This document shows positions 8,843-17,960 of a DNA stretch of 59,980 nt, one piece after another. The stretch comes from an uncultured Alphaproteobacteria bacterium. Its GTDB lineage: Bacteria > Pseudomonadota > Alphaproteobacteria > RF32 > CAG-239. Each line of letters opens with the position of its first letter. Position 1 is the stretch's first letter. The position numbers and the translations under genes were made by a program. Below the pieces are notes generated by a model. It made no database searches and was not told the DNA's origin. It was given only the letters and a program-made list of their open reading frames with translations. The stretch is taken from contig CALXTU010000001.1 of assembly GCA_944391495.1 (NCBI GenBank), positions 1 to 59,980 on the forward strand, written 5' to 3'.

Positions 8843-11293
8843 TTAGTCTAATTCATCCAGTTTCGGTTTATCCGGCCGGCGACCGTTACCGACGGTTGTC
8901 GGTTTGCCGCCGCGGACAAAATTCCCAGGCCGGCGTGTTGTTTCTGCCGCGGATTGTTTCTGAGTATCCGGCGCAGAACGGAGTTGTTCATTGTTTTTCG
9001 GCGTCTGGCGGGTTTCCGCGGAAGCTCCCGTTGCAGGTGCTCCGGCCGGACGGCCGCCGTTTTGCGGCTGTCTGCCCGGCTGTCCCTGGTTTTGGCGCGT
9101 TTCGGCACCCTGTCCCCGACCGCCCGGTTGCCCCGGAGCTTGGCTTTGGTTTTGGCGTGCTTCGGCACTTTGGCCTCTATTGCCGACAGTCGCCTGGGCC
9201 GGCGCATTGCCGCGAGTTTGACGGGTTTCGCTTCTCCGCCCCTGAGCACCACCGCCGATAACGGTCGGACGAGAGGTGCCGGACTGAGCTTCCGCTCCGC
9301 CTCCGGGTGACGGCGGATTATTCGCCCCGGTCGGCTGCGGATTATCCGGCTGCGGTTTCGGCCCGGTATCTTTGTCATCGCCTTTGTTTTTGCGGTTTTT
9401 TATCCATTGTCTGACCGGACGCAGCGTTGCCACACCCACCGCCTTATTCACACCCCATCTGGTTGCCGTTGCGACTTTTTCTTCGGCCCATTCACTGACG
9501 GCTTCGGTAGTCGGTGCGGCAAGTTTGGTCGCCATTCCCTTAACCGTGGAAGCCCCCATGGTGGCAATGGACGGCGCAACGGGTTTCATACCGCCGCTGG
9601 CGAACTTATCTACCAGTTCGGTTATGCGGCCGACGACCAAAAAGCCCAGAATATTGGCAAAGACAAATAACAAGAAGGCCAGGCTGAATACGTTGACCAT
9701 TTCTTTAAGGCTTTCGGTGTCAATCGTATCCAAGGCCGTAACCAGGGCGGCAAGCCCGCCGGAAGCAAGATTTTCACTGGTACCTTCGCTGCTTTGCATA
9801 AAACTTGCATTAATCAGCTGTATACAGAGATTAGCTACAACTCCCATCATCATAAAGGTGAAAATACTGTTCAGCAGCATTTTGAAACCGGTTGAAGTGT
9901 ATTTCGACGTAATCTTAAACGGCCAACAGGCAATCAAAAACGGCAGCAAAGCGCCGACAATCCCCAGCTGGACAACGGCGTCAAGCAGATAAAAGATAAA
10001 GGCTATACACAGCAGAAAACCAAAACCGCCGAAAAAGATTCCGTAAATAAGACAATCAAACCCCAACCCGAATTGCGTGAAAATATCATTGGTTATCTTC
10101 AAAGCCATATACTTAAGGCCCAGACACATCAACGACTGGCCGATCGTTTGCAGCAACGTAAAGCTTTTGTTGACGTTGTAGGCCAGCTGTTCCATCTTTT
10201 GGTAAGTGCCTACTTTATAGTATTCATTATTGAGGTTTCTTTGATAATCTGCGGGAAGGTCTGACATCTCTTGGGGCGTGTTAGCACCGAATCTGTCTTT
10301 CCAGTTTTCAACCTCGACAAATTTGTTGCCAAATTCAATACCGGTATTTAACAACGGGTCAATAATATAGTTAAAAACATTGTTATAGTTGAGCAGCAGC
10401 AGAAAGGCTATTACAAACTTATAGCTTTGCCTTAGCAATTCGGTTATGTATTTGGCCGCGTCCTGCTTGGTCAATGAGCTGACAAAGCTCAATGTTTTGA
10501 CCGCAATCCACAGCGCCAGGCCAACCACGATAATCAGCGAAAACGGTATGACAAACGCATCCCGGGAAATTACCGTCATTTGATCCGCTGCGGCAAAAAC
10601 AACGCCGAACATCGGGCAAAAGGCGCATTTTTTATTGTTATACCATCGGACAGGGACAACCTCGCATCTGGATTTGTTATCATTATTGGCCGAATGAACT
10701 TCTAATTTGTTGCCAATTGCTTTAACGCAATATTTTGTTGCCCCCTGATCTGCCGTTTTCATGGCCGTGAAACAGGCCTTGTCATCTATTTCAAATTGCT
10801 TACTTGTATCTCTTTTTACCTCACCGTTTTTGGTGGTTTTGACGGTTTTTCTCACATTGTCATGATCTTCCGAGACGGTTTTCCAGCCGGCATCGGTATA
10901 GCTGCTTGCTTCATTTTGGCTGACGCACACATAATCATAGACTATCGTTTCATTATCCCGGCCGAAAAGAGCGTTAATGTCCTCTCGAAACTCACGGTGC
11001 CTTTCTTTATACAAACAGGTTGAATAGGTTAAATTACACAAAGTTTCGCCGCAGGGAATTATATTTACGTCCTGTGAACTTTCTCCGGCAAATTTTTTAA
11101 ATTCCTGATAAGCCGAGCCGGTAAGATTTTCTTTCATAAATTCATGGGCGCTCTGCATTTTAATCACTGCGTTTGCCGTCTCGGTATTTGAGGTTTGAGC
11201 ATCGGCGGCAAAAGACGGCGGAACCGCCAACCAGAACAGTCCGCTCAGAATAAAAATCAATAATTTATTCGCCGTCCTTGTCATCCTCTTCAT
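8843..11293 (-). CDS. virB6: VirB6/TrbL-family T4SS protein with Pro/Gln-rich tail (paralogue 4)
   Basis: 816 residues. A signal peptide is followed by ~200 residues of periplasmic sequence with several Cys, a CxxC motif (CAFC, bases 10616-10627) and the signature LWIAVKTLSFVSSLTKQD. About six membrane spans follow, and a ~220-residue low-complexity tail rich in Pro, Gln, Gly and Arg with irregular repeats of an AETRQNQ-like unit. The disordered tail is probably cytoplasmic. The start overlaps the upstream small membrane gene by 29 bases; an ATG at 11284 is an alternative. Its closest relative in the window is paralogue 5 at 54180-56192 (similar CxFC / SMTKQDA region). Confidence 0.85.
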   Translation of the reverse strand: MKRMTRTANKLLIFILSGLFWLAVPPSFAADAQTSNTETANAVIKMQSAHEFMKENLTGSAYQEFKKFAGESSQDVNIIPCGETLCNLTYSTCLYKERHREFREDINALFGRDNETIVYDYVCVSQNEASSYTDAGWKTVSEDHDNVRKTVKTTKNGEVKRDTSKQFEIDDKACFTAMKTADQGATKYCVKAIGNKLEVHSANNDNKSRCEVVPVRWYNNKKCAFCPMFGVVFAAADQMTVISRDAFVIPFSLIIVVGLALWIAVKTLSFVSSLTKQDAAKYITELLRQSYKFVIAFLLLLNYNNVFNYIIDPLLNTGIEFGNKFVEVENWKDRFGANTPQEMSDLPADYQRNLNNEYYKVGTYQKMEQLAYNVNKSFTLLQTIGQSLMCLGLKYMALKITNDIFTQFGLGFDCLIYGIFFGGFGFLLCIAFIFYLLDAVVQLGIVGALLPFLIACWPFKITSKYTSTGFKMLLNSIFTFMMMGVVANLCIQLINASFMQSSEGTSENLASGGLAALVTALDTIDTESLKEMVNVFSLAFLLFVFANILGFLVVGRITELVDKFASGGMKPVAPSIATMGASTVKGMATKLAAPTTEAVSEWAEEKVATATRWGVNKAVGVATLRPVRQWIKNRKNKGDDKDTGPKPQPDNPQPTGANNPPSPGGGAEAQSGTSRPTVIGGGAQGRRSETRQTRGNAPAQATVGNRGQSAEARQNQSQAPGQPGGRGQGAETRQNQGQPGRQPQNGGRPAGAPATGASAETRQTPKNNEQLRSAPDTQKQSAAETTRRPGNFVRGGKPTTVGNGRRPDKPKLDELD

Positions 11294-11465
11294 CCCGTTT
11301 AAATGGGCTGCCCAGAATCATTTTGGCCGCAACCAACGACAGAATAACTGCACCGACCGCAATCCATTGCATTAAGCCGCTGGAAAAAAATTCAAACAAA
11401 TCAGTGCTGTATGCGACAACCAACAGCAACAGAACCAATATCGTTACCAGCCATGCTTTTATCAT
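11265..11465 (-). CDS. Small two-span membrane protein, first gene of the virB6 operon
   Basis: 66 residues: two hydrophobic segments (about 5-23 and 33-51) and a strongly acidic/basic C-terminal tail (KRDEEDDKDGE). An AAAGGAAAA stretch precedes the ATG. It leads the four virB6 genes and overlaps the next by 29 bases, implying translational coupling. I do not recognise a family; a role in the assembly or stability of the VirB6 proteins is only a guess from position. Confidence 0.65.
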   Translation of the reverse strand: MIKAWLVTILVLLLLVVAYSTDLFEFFSSGLMQWIAVGAVILSLVAAKMILGSPFKRDEEDDKDGE

Positions 11466-11492
11466 TGCTCTTTTTTCCTTTTCAGCGCTTAT

Positions 11493-11546
11493 ATTATCAT
11501 AACATATAAATTACTTATAAAGTGTTACAGTTTTTTGATTTTTTAT
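11493..11546. repeat. 54-bp conserved upstream element, copy 1
   Basis: This 54-bp stretch is identical except for one base (11518, T versus A) to 56238-56291. Both copies lie in the same orientation 28-46 bases upstream of a virB6 transcription unit. On the minus strand it holds a possible promoter, TGTAAC (11529-11524), a 17-base spacer and TATGTT (11506-11501). Conservation of the whole stretch beyond the -35/-10 boxes suggests a bound regulator or a recent duplication. Confidence 0.8.
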
Positions 11547-11552
11547 ACGGCG

Positions 11553-11582
11553 GACGATTTTGTACACAAATCGTCTTTTTTT
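11553..11582 (+). terminator. Hairpin with T-run in the leader region of the Xre regulator
   Basis: GACGATTT (11553-11560) and AAATCGTC (11568-11575) form an 8-bp stem followed by seven T (11576-11582), a rho-independent-terminator shape. It lies between the divergent virB6 promoter element and the regulator promoter, so it may insulate the two units. The stem is AT-rich, and an operator palindrome is an alternative. Confidence 0.4.
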
Positions 11583-11593
11583 GTACTATTTTC

Positions 11594-11628
11594 TTGATTA
11601 ATCTGCCCCTTGTATTAATATTAGGGGC
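11594..11628 (+). promoter_or_regulatory. Promoter of the Xre regulator with an overlapping palindromic operator
   Basis: TTGATT (11594-11599), a 16-base spacer and TAATAT (11616-11621) form a plausible promoter. The -10 box is centred in an inverted repeat with arms GCCCCT (11605-11610) and AGGGGC (11623-11628) around a palindromic TATTAATA core. A repressor bound here would block RNA polymerase, so autoregulation by the encoded protein is likely (inference). Confidence 0.5.
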
Positions 11629-11664
11629 GAAGATTGTTAACTTTAACCAAAGGGCAGTTTACTC

Positions 11665-12636
11665 ATGGAAGAAATTATTTTTCCCAATCAAATCAGAATG
11701 TACCGCCGTTTGCGCGGCCGTTCGATGCAGGAATTGGCGGATCATTTGAATGTTTCTTTGTCGGCAATCTCAAAAATTGAAAAAGGCTATCGCCGGGTTG
11801 ACCAGGAACAGTTGGTCAGAATTGCCGAATTTTTAGACTGTCCGCTGCAGGAATTGTTTGTCAACGAGCAAAACTCCCAGCAGGAAATCGTTCTGGCATG
11901 GCGCCGGGAACAGGAAAGACGCAACAAAATCAATGAAAAAAGCGGACTAAAGACCCTGGGCGCCGGTTTGCGGCAAATTCGCAACGAGAAAAACCTGACA
12001 TTAATTGAAGTGGCCGAAAGCGCCGACATGACTTTGTCGGTTTATCACCGGATTGAAATGGGGCAACGCGAAGTTTCGGACAAAGAAATGAAAAATATTG
12101 CCAAGGCCCTGAAAATGCCGGTTGACGAGCTGAAATCCGAGATTAAAGATTTGGACGAAAAAGGGTTTCTGGAAGAAATTATTCAGCGCAACGATGCCAA
12201 ATACAAATTGCTTTCAACACCGCGGGGGGCTATTGCCTCTTTTGGCGGAAATTTGCTGGAAAGCACGCAAATATCCGTCTTCGGAACAGCCGGGAAAAAC
12301 GGCAATGTCATTATTGATCCGGAGGAAGAAATTAAAAAAGTTCCCTGCCCCGTTTCCCTGCAAAATAAAAAAGATGCTTATGCGCTTAACCTTTGCACCC
12401 GCCGTCTGGGTAATCTGCTGCCGGCGCGCTCCGTATTGTTTGTAGACCCGCAGGAGCCGGTCAGTGTCGGCGATATTGCCGTTTATTATATTTCGGATAC
12501 CGAGGCGGAAATCATTTCCGTACGTGAGGACGAAAGCGGCCAGCTTTATGGAATTCGTTGGAATCCAGATGAAAAAGTTACCTTGGGCAATGATGATCTG
12601 CAACGATTGCAACGGGTTGTCTTTATCAGCTTGTAA
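11665..12636 (+). CDS. Transcriptional regulator with two Xre-type HTH domains and an S24-like C-terminal domain
   Basis: 323 residues. The first HTH (about 8-62) carries RGRSMQELADHLNVSLSAISKIEKG; the second (about 95-150) carries RNEKNLTLIEVAESADMTLSVYHRIEMG. The last ~90 residues resemble the beta-rich S24/LexA-CI peptidase-like fold (LLPARSVLFVDPQEPVSVGDIAVYY). The Ser of the usual S-M-x-P motif is absent at the expected place, so self-cleavage is unlikely; the domain may serve dimerisation or ligand sensing. It is divergent from the virB6 operon and convergent with the secretin-like unit, suggesting local control of the secretion genes. A strong terminator follows. Confidence 0.8.
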   Translation: MEEIIFPNQIRMYRRLRGRSMQELADHLNVSLSAISKIEKGYRRVDQEQLVRIAEFLDCPLQELFVNEQNSQQEIVLAWRREQERRNKINEKSGLKTLGAGLRQIRNEKNLTLIEVAESADMTLSVYHRIEMGQREVSDKEMKNIAKALKMPVDELKSEIKDLDEKGFLEEIIQRNDAKYKLLSTPRGAIASFGGNLLESTQISVFGTAGKNGNVIIDPEEEIKKVPCPVSLQNKKDAYALNLCTRRLGNLLPARSVLFVDPQEPVSVGDIAVYYISDTEAEIISVREDESGQLYGIRWNPDEKVTLGNDDLQRLQRVVFISL

Positions 12637-12647
12637 ACTTGACCATT

Positions 12648-12680
12648 AAAAACTCCGGATTTTACAATCCGGAGTTTTTT
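12648..12680. terminator. Bidirectional rho-independent terminator
   Basis: AACTCCGGATT (12651-12661) pairs perfectly with AATCCGGAGTT (12666-12676), with a TTAC loop. A-rich sequence lies before it and a run of T after it, so it can work on both strands. It separates the convergent regulator gene (+) and the four-gene unit ending at 12695 (-). Confidence 0.85.
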
Positions 12681-12694
12681 TGCAACCCTGATTC

Positions 12695-13372
12695 CTACAA
12701 AGGCGGAATATTCAGCTGAACAATATCGCCGGGCCTTATTTTACTGTTGGCATAACGCATATTGCCCGTTTCTATCATAAAACGTTGCCGTCCGGTCATC
12801 TGTGAGGCGAGGTCATAAAAGTCTTTTGCGCGCATCTCTTGCCGCTGCGGATTCATAATATACAACACGCAGCCCTGCGTTCTTTCGGCAACACCGCAAC
12901 GCGCACGTCCTCGCGGCACTTCGGCATTAACAACAACCCCCTGCAGACCGTTGCGAACAATTTTTGATTCGGCAAAAATAAATTTTCCGGCAACCATACC
13001 GACGAATAAACAAACGCAGACTATTAGGAAAAATACTTTCATGGTCATCCATTCGGGAAGCTCGGCCGAGGCCCTCGGACCATAAACTTCTTCCGCATAT
13101 TCGTCCTCGCCGATATAACGGGGCGTTTCGGCAGCCGAATCGGTCACAACCTCTCTTACTTCTTTTGACGGGACGGCCGGTTCATCAAGATAGTTATCAA
13201 TATCTATTTCCGGAGAGGCCGGCGCCGCAGAGACGGACGATTGCCCGGCCTGAGAAGCAAAAGGATTTGCACCTGCGGCCGTCGGACGCGACGACGACAA
13301 CGGCACGCTGCGATTAATCGGGCGTTTGATTTTTTTGAGTTGCGGACGCCCTCCGCCTGACTGAGTGTCCAT
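12695..13372 (-). CDS. Single-span membrane protein of the T4SS locus, family not recognised
   Basis: 225 residues. An N-terminal ~110 residues of disordered, Pro/Ser-rich then acidic sequence is probably cytoplasmic. One membrane span (about 112-132) follows, then a ~90-residue periplasmic domain with two Cys eight residues apart (RCGVAERTQGC) ending in PGDIVQLNIPPL. The topology resembles accessory T4SS or pilus-assembly proteins that tie an inner-membrane complex to the outer membrane. It is the last gene of the unit that includes the secretin-like lipoprotein, 10 bases downstream of it. Function unknown. Confidence 0.6.
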   Translation of the reverse strand: MDTQSGGGRPQLKKIKRPINRSVPLSSSRPTAAGANPFASQAGQSSVSAAPASPEIDIDNYLDEPAVPSKEVREVVTDSAAETPRYIGEDEYAEEVYGPRASAELPEWMTMKVFFLIVCVCLFVGMVAGKFIFAESKIVRNGLQGVVVNAEVPRGRARCGVAERTQGCVLYIMNPQRQEMRAKDFYDLASQMTGRQRFMIETGNMRYANSKIRPGDIVQLNIPPL

Positions 13373-13382
13373 TTTTTATTCC

Positions 13383-14654
13383 TTATAAATTATTTTCCAA
13401 GGCTTTGTTTGTTTTTAAGGTTTTGACGACACGAGGCACAACCATTATTATCGTTTCGAATAACGGCGATTTTGCTTCAAAAACCGTATTGGGCAGACCG
13501 ATAATCAAGAAATTTTCACCCAATCTGCTGCGAATGGAAAATTTGGAAATTTCACCGTCCCGACTTTCAATCGTGATATCCGAAAAGATTTTATCATTCT
13601 GTTCATACGAGGCTTTGGTTAGTATTGACAGATCGGCCAAGATGGAATCGCGACGGATGCATTTGCCGACATCAAAACGCGAAAACCATAAATTCGGCAC
13701 GACGAATTTACCTTCACCGACATCTTCAACCCGCGCCTGACGGCTTAAAAAAGATGTCAGCGACGCAACATTGATGTCGTTTGAGGTGGTCAGTATTTTG
13801 CCCAAGACTCCCGTCTTGGCGCTTTTGATCGAACCAAAACCGAAGACCTCCATAATCTGCTGCCATTCAACCCCCGTCGGCTTGTACGGATAAAGGTTAA
13901 ATACCTTAACATCATAGGCCAAAAGGATCGGGTTTTCTTCAAAATAGCCGATCAGATTCAAAATCTGACTTCTAAGCTCAAAATCCGCGTCAAACGTAAT
14001 GCTATAATCATCAAAATCCGACGTGAAATCCGTAATTCCCGCCCCGCGCAAGACATCAAGAATCGCCAGCATAATCGTTCGCGACTGCGGAACATACAGG
14101 CTGAAATTGGCCTTGCGCGAAATACGCAGCGTTTTGTTGGCGGCATTGTAAGTATAGTAAATTTCGGCGGCATCGGCAATCATATTGACGACATCCGTAA
14201 AATCGCCCCGCAGGTTTTCGGCAGAGATACTGGCATAGGGCGCATCTTTGGCAACCAGTTTTAATCCGGCCTCTTTGGTCAGCTTCAATAATGCCTTTTC
14301 CGCCGACATGGTTTCAAACGAAAATCCGTTCACCTCAAACCGCGGCAGCATATCGTTTTTGCCGTTGCGTACCAAATTAAATGCTTTGATGTTATACGGC
14401 ACCGTTGATATCATCTGCTGGGTTTCCCAATTGACAAAGCAACGCAACGGCGTTTCAAGATCCAGCCGGTTGGCACCCTGCGGTGTTCTGATTGCGGGAT
14501 AGGACGGTTCTTTGACTTCGGCCGTATAAACCGGTATTTCCGGCACCGGCGTTTTTTGTTGAACCGCGGACTGTTTTATGTGATCCATAAAACCGCATGA
14601 ACTCAGCAATAAAACACTTGCCAATACTATTTGTTTCAATTTACGACTTTTCAT
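13383..14654 (-). CDS. Secretin-family lipoprotein (short, PilN/BfpB-like)
   Basis: 423 residues with a lipoprotein signal (lipobox LLLSSC). Residues ~110-175 fit a secretin N0/STN-like domain (MSAEKALLKLTKEAGLKLV ... TLRISRKA). The C-terminal part ends with FETIIMVVPRVVKTL, a phrase typical of the end of the secretin barrel domain. At 423 residues it is shorter than most secretins (500-700). Secretins form outer-membrane rings in type IV pili and type II systems and are not standard VirB parts. It lies in a unit with T4SS-associated unknown genes, three bases after the preceding gene. A second, PilN-like secretin lies at the window's right end. Confidence 0.65.
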   Translation of the reverse strand: MKSRKLKQIVLASVLLLSSCGFMDHIKQSAVQQKTPVPEIPVYTAEVKEPSYPAIRTPQGANRLDLETPLRCFVNWETQQMISTVPYNIKAFNLVRNGKNDMLPRFEVNGFSFETMSAEKALLKLTKEAGLKLVAKDAPYASISAENLRGDFTDVVNMIADAAEIYYTYNAANKTLRISRKANFSLYVPQSRTIMLAILDVLRGAGITDFTSDFDDYSITFDADFELRSQILNLIGYFEENPILLAYDVKVFNLYPYKPTGVEWQQIMEVFGFGSIKSAKTGVLGKILTTSNDINVASLTSFLSRQARVEDVGEGKFVVPNLWFSRFDVGKCIRRDSILADLSILTKASYEQNDKIFSDITIESRDGEISKFSIRSRLGENFLIIGLPNTVFEAKSPLFETIIMVVPRVVKTLKTNKALENNL

Positions 14655-14657
14655 TCT

Positions 14658-15338
14658 TCAGCCCTGCGGATTGTTTTGTTTGGGCGGCATATTTACATTT
14701 TGGCCACCGGCCGGTGCCTGCGGACGAGATGCGGGTTGATTCTGCGGACGCGGCTGCGCCTGAGGTTGAGCCGGGCGAGGCTGGCTTTGCGGGCGCGGCT
14801 GCGCTTGTGCAGGAGCCTGCTTAGGCTGTCCCGGTTGAGTACCCCCGGACTGTTCACCTTGTGCCGTCATATTATTCTGCTGCATTAATTTATTGATGAC
14901 TTCGTCCATTGACATTCCCGCGCCGACCGTCGGATCTTCGGATTTGTCAATTTCGCCGAGAGCCGCTTTCATCTTGTTTAATTCATCTTTGTCCTGTTTA
15001 ATCATATCCGGAGAAGCGTTATGCTCAAGCTCGGTTTTAAATTCCTGCAGATTTTTTTTCAGGGCATTGATACCGCCGGAAATCTTTTTATCAACATACC
15101 CGTACAAATCCGGATGCGAAACGATATATTCCCCCGTTTCGCTGATTTCTTCCAGAACATCAAGCACATAAGCATAATGCTTATATTCCTCTATGGCGAT
15201 ATTGCCGCTGCGGACACAGCGGGCGGCAATTCGCGATATGGTCATATCGTAATATTCTTTCAATAAAATATAGTTATCGACATACCAGGTATCACCGGCT
15301 GCATCTTTTCCAGAGCTGAAAGTTTTGTTTTGCTCCAT
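14658..15338 (-). CDS. Helical protein with Pro/Gln-rich tail, family not recognised
   Basis: 226 residues with no signal peptide. The N-terminal ~150 residues are charged and helical (YKHYAYVLDVLEEISETGEYI..., then a Lys/Glu-rich helix). The last ~75 are low-complexity Pro/Gln/Ala/Arg. A strong GGAGGAG site precedes the ATG. It lies directly before the secretin-like lipoprotein. It is probably a cytoplasmic accessory or adaptor of the secretion system, but this rests on position alone. Confidence 0.55.
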   Translation of the reverse strand: MEQNKTFSSGKDAAGDTWYVDNYILLKEYYDMTISRIAARCVRSGNIAIEEYKHYAYVLDVLEEISETGEYIVSHPDLYGYVDKKISGGINALKKNLQEFKTELEHNASPDMIKQDKDELNKMKAALGEIDKSEDPTVGAGMSMDEVINKLMQQNNMTAQGEQSGGTQPGQPKQAPAQAQPRPQSQPRPAQPQAQPRPQNQPASRPQAPAGGQNVNMPPKQNNPQG

Positions 15339-15409
15339 TTCCTTACTCCTCCGGACAAAAGTCTTTTCTTTTAATTTAGTTTAGCATTCGGGCTTTGTAA
15401 ATTATTATT

Positions 15410-17863
15410 TTAATCTTTTAGAATACTATTTTGATACGGGTCAACCGCCTCTGTTTCGTCAGAATCATCAATGATTCCCGGAGCCGTTGAAATTTCTAAC
15501 GGTGCGGAAGAATACACAACCGGTCCGTCCTCCGAAATTTTCGGCTGCTCATAAAGGTCGCCGCTGCAAATATAGCTGTTATCGCCGATTGCTTCCATAA
15601 CGGGGTAACCGGCATCATCATTATCTTCGACATAAACCCATTCCCAGTCCTGACCTTCTTCGTTATCATTGCTGCCGGAAGAGACATCTGCCGTTCCGAA
15701 ACCCCAGTCATCACTGTCGCTTTCATTAATCTCGACTGCCGGTTCTTCGGCTTTTTCCTGCGGTGATGACGTAAAGCCCCAGTCATCTCCCGACAAAACG
15801 GGTGCCGCAGCCGGCGTTTCTTCCGGTTGTTCCACAGGTTCTATTTCTGCGGAATCCGCAACCGTATTTTCAAAACCCTCCGTATTGTCAACCGCAACGG
15901 CAGGCTCCGGCTCAACAGGCAGTTCAGGGGCCGGAAGCTCCTCCGATTTCGGCTCGTCCGGTAAAACGGCATCAAACTCACCGGGGACCGAAGATTGCTC
16001 AACAGGAATGTCTTCAACCGTTAATTCCGGAGCAGCATAACTGTCGCTTTCATTTTCCGCAACATCTGCAAAAGCGGGGATATCCGCCGGCAACAAAGAT
16101 ATATCCTCCGGCTCTGCCGTTACCGGCGGTAAAATATCGGCCGGGTTATTTTTTTTCTTTTTCTTTTTTTTCTTTTTCTTCTTTTTGGGCTGCTCCTGCT
16201 CATTATCCGGCTGCTCCGGCAACATTTCGGCAACAGATTCTTCTCCGGCGGACGGATATAGGTTATCCTCTGCCGGAATATTTCCACCATTATCGGTGAA
16301 AACCGGCGGTTCGGTATATGTATCAGCCGGTATCGTATCTTCAACCGGTTCCGGCGGGAGCTGCGTTGTCGCAAAACTGCCGGCCGGCCACCTCATATTA
16401 TCCGAGGACGGCATAACCGGCGCGGCATAAACCGGCGGCGGAACGTTCTGCAAGGCCTCGGACAAAGCATCGGCCAGTTCTTTGGCCTGGCGGCGGCTTA
16501 TTTTATCATAGAGCTTTCCCTGTTCTTCAATCGTTTTGGCTATGGCTTTTTCAAGATTTTTTTCGTTTGAGGCCTGCAGAGATGCTATTTTATCAGCCAA
16601 CAGCATAATTTGTGCCGAATTATCCGCCGCATTGATATGGATATTATTGGCATTGGTGTTGTTATTGGCCTGTGCCGAATTATTCTGCCATATATTGGCC
16701 GATACCAACGATTTAATAAGTTTTTCCTGGGATGCGTCTAATAATTTAAAAAGTTTTTCGCTGTTATCTTCGGTTTTGACAACGGTGGTGCCGATCTGCA
16801 TTTTACCCAGGCTTTTGATAATTTCCGACTGGCTTTTTTCAAATGCCGCTATCAGCTCTTTATTGTCATTAGCCTTGCCGGCCGATAATTCTTCAACCTT
16901 GTCCAGCCGCCGGTTAAGCTGTTTCTGCCCTTCCAAAACAACTTCTATCAATTGTTTGGCGGCCGCCATATCCTCCGTCGGCGCCGCAACCGGCGCTGCG
17001 GCCGCAACGGATACGGCCGGCGTTTCCCGGTTTAAATTACTGAGCGAGGCACTCAAAGCCGTCTGGCTTTGCATGATGGCTTTACAAAGTTCGCCGATTT
17101 CCCGGCTTTGAGCCTCCCGACCGCTGCGGAAAGTTTCGGCAATGGTCTGGCAAAGCGCACCCAGCTCACGCCGCTGTTCTTCTTTGCCGCTTACAAAACT
17201 TTCGGCAACGACTTTGCATAATTCTCCGAATTCCTGCCGCTGTTCATTTCTCGCCGCCTGGCTGCCGGCGGCAATCGTCTGGCAGAGGTCTTTAAAATCT
17301 TGGCGCTGTTCGTCTTTATTTTCTTTCATGTTTTTGGCGATAAACAACTGGGTTTTACTCAGATCCAGTGCCAGCTTTTCCAAACTTTCTTTTTGCATGA
17401 CGGTCTGCTGCTGGATCAACCCGCTCATAATCTTGGCAAATTCTCCGGCAAAATCTTTATCAAAACTGATTTTGGCCGTGCCGGCCGGTGCTGCGGCGGC
17501 CGGAGCAGCCTGACTTTGCGCCTGAGCCAATGCCGTTGCCAGAATCTTGGCCTGCTGATGAGCGTCTTCGTTCAAATTAACCGCCGTCGCAGAATGCACG
17601 GATTTCTGTACCCCCGATTTTTCGGCCAGCTCATCGGCATAATCCTGCAGCATGGCACCGCCGGGCAAAGAGGAAAATATTCCCCTGATTTCCGGCGAAA
17701 GTTCCAGCAGCATTTTATTAAAGGCTTCTTTGCGTTCGGGGCTCAAAATATGCATTTGGCGATAGATATTTAAAAAGCGCTGCGCCACAACGACAGGGTC
17801 TTCCTCGCCGTTGCGTAAGGCCTTTCTGCGGGCTTCGGTTGTTTTGTCCATTTCCAGCGCCAT
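15410..17863 (-). CDS. Large cytoplasmic protein with 22-residue Cys repeats, poly-Lys tract and acidic tail
   Basis: 817 residues with no signal or membrane span. Residues ~1-90 are helical. Residues ~185-270 contain four near-identical 22-residue units of the type EQRQEFGELCKVVAESFVSG, each with one Cys in the same place. A long coiled region follows to ~470. Beyond it is a disordered acidic part (Glu/Asp/Pro-rich) interrupted by an uninterrupted run of Lys (bases ~16147-16184). It is the first gene of the minus-strand unit down to 12695, behind the virB11 terminator. The layout suggests a cytoplasmic scaffold, hub or regulator of the machine. No family recognised. Confidence 0.65.
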   Translation of the reverse strand: MALEMDKTTEARRKALRNGEEDPVVVAQRFLNIYRQMHILSPERKEAFNKMLLELSPEIRGIFSSLPGGAMLQDYADELAEKSGVQKSVHSATAVNLNEDAHQQAKILATALAQAQSQAAPAAAAPAGTAKISFDKDFAGEFAKIMSGLIQQQTVMQKESLEKLALDLSKTQLFIAKNMKENKDEQRQDFKDLCQTIAAGSQAARNEQRQEFGELCKVVAESFVSGKEEQRRELGALCQTIAETFRSGREAQSREIGELCKAIMQSQTALSASLSNLNRETPAVSVAAAAPVAAPTEDMAAAKQLIEVVLEGQKQLNRRLDKVEELSAGKANDNKELIAAFEKSQSEIIKSLGKMQIGTTVVKTEDNSEKLFKLLDASQEKLIKSLVSANIWQNNSAQANNNTNANNIHINAADNSAQIMLLADKIASLQASNEKNLEKAIAKTIEEQGKLYDKISRRQAKELADALSEALQNVPPPVYAAPVMPSSDNMRWPAGSFATTQLPPEPVEDTIPADTYTEPPVFTDNGGNIPAEDNLYPSAGEESVAEMLPEQPDNEQEQPKKKKKKKKKKKKNNPADILPPVTAEPEDISLLPADIPAFADVAENESDSYAAPELTVEDIPVEQSSVPGEFDAVLPDEPKSEELPAPELPVEPEPAVAVDNTEGFENTVADSAEIEPVEQPEETPAAAPVLSGDDWGFTSSPQEKAEEPAVEINESDSDDWGFGTADVSSGSNDNEEGQDWEWVYVEDNDDAGYPVMEAIGDNSYICSGDLYEQPKISEDGPVVYSSAPLEISTAPGIIDDSDETEAVDPYQNSILKD

Positions 17864-17936
17864 AGAATCACCAACAGGTTAAACTTTATCCATACTAACC
17901 CATGATACGCTTTATCTTGTAAATTTAGAGTTAATA

Positions 17937-17956
17937 AAAGGCTCGTACGAGCCTTT
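17937..17956 (-). terminator. Rho-independent terminator after virB11
   Basis: AAAGGCTC (17937-17944) and GAGCCTTT (17949-17956) form a perfect 8-bp stem around GTAC, with T-rich sequence on both sides. It closes the long minus-strand operon four bases beyond the virB11 stop and could also work on the plus strand. Confidence 0.75.
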
Positions 17957-17960
17957 ATTT

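Noticed and set aside
16140..16200. Frameshift or sequencing error at the A/T-rich poly-Lys tract
   Set aside because: The frame is open and compositionally similar on both sides, so the tract is read as genuine coding sequence, although length errors in such runs cannot be excluded.
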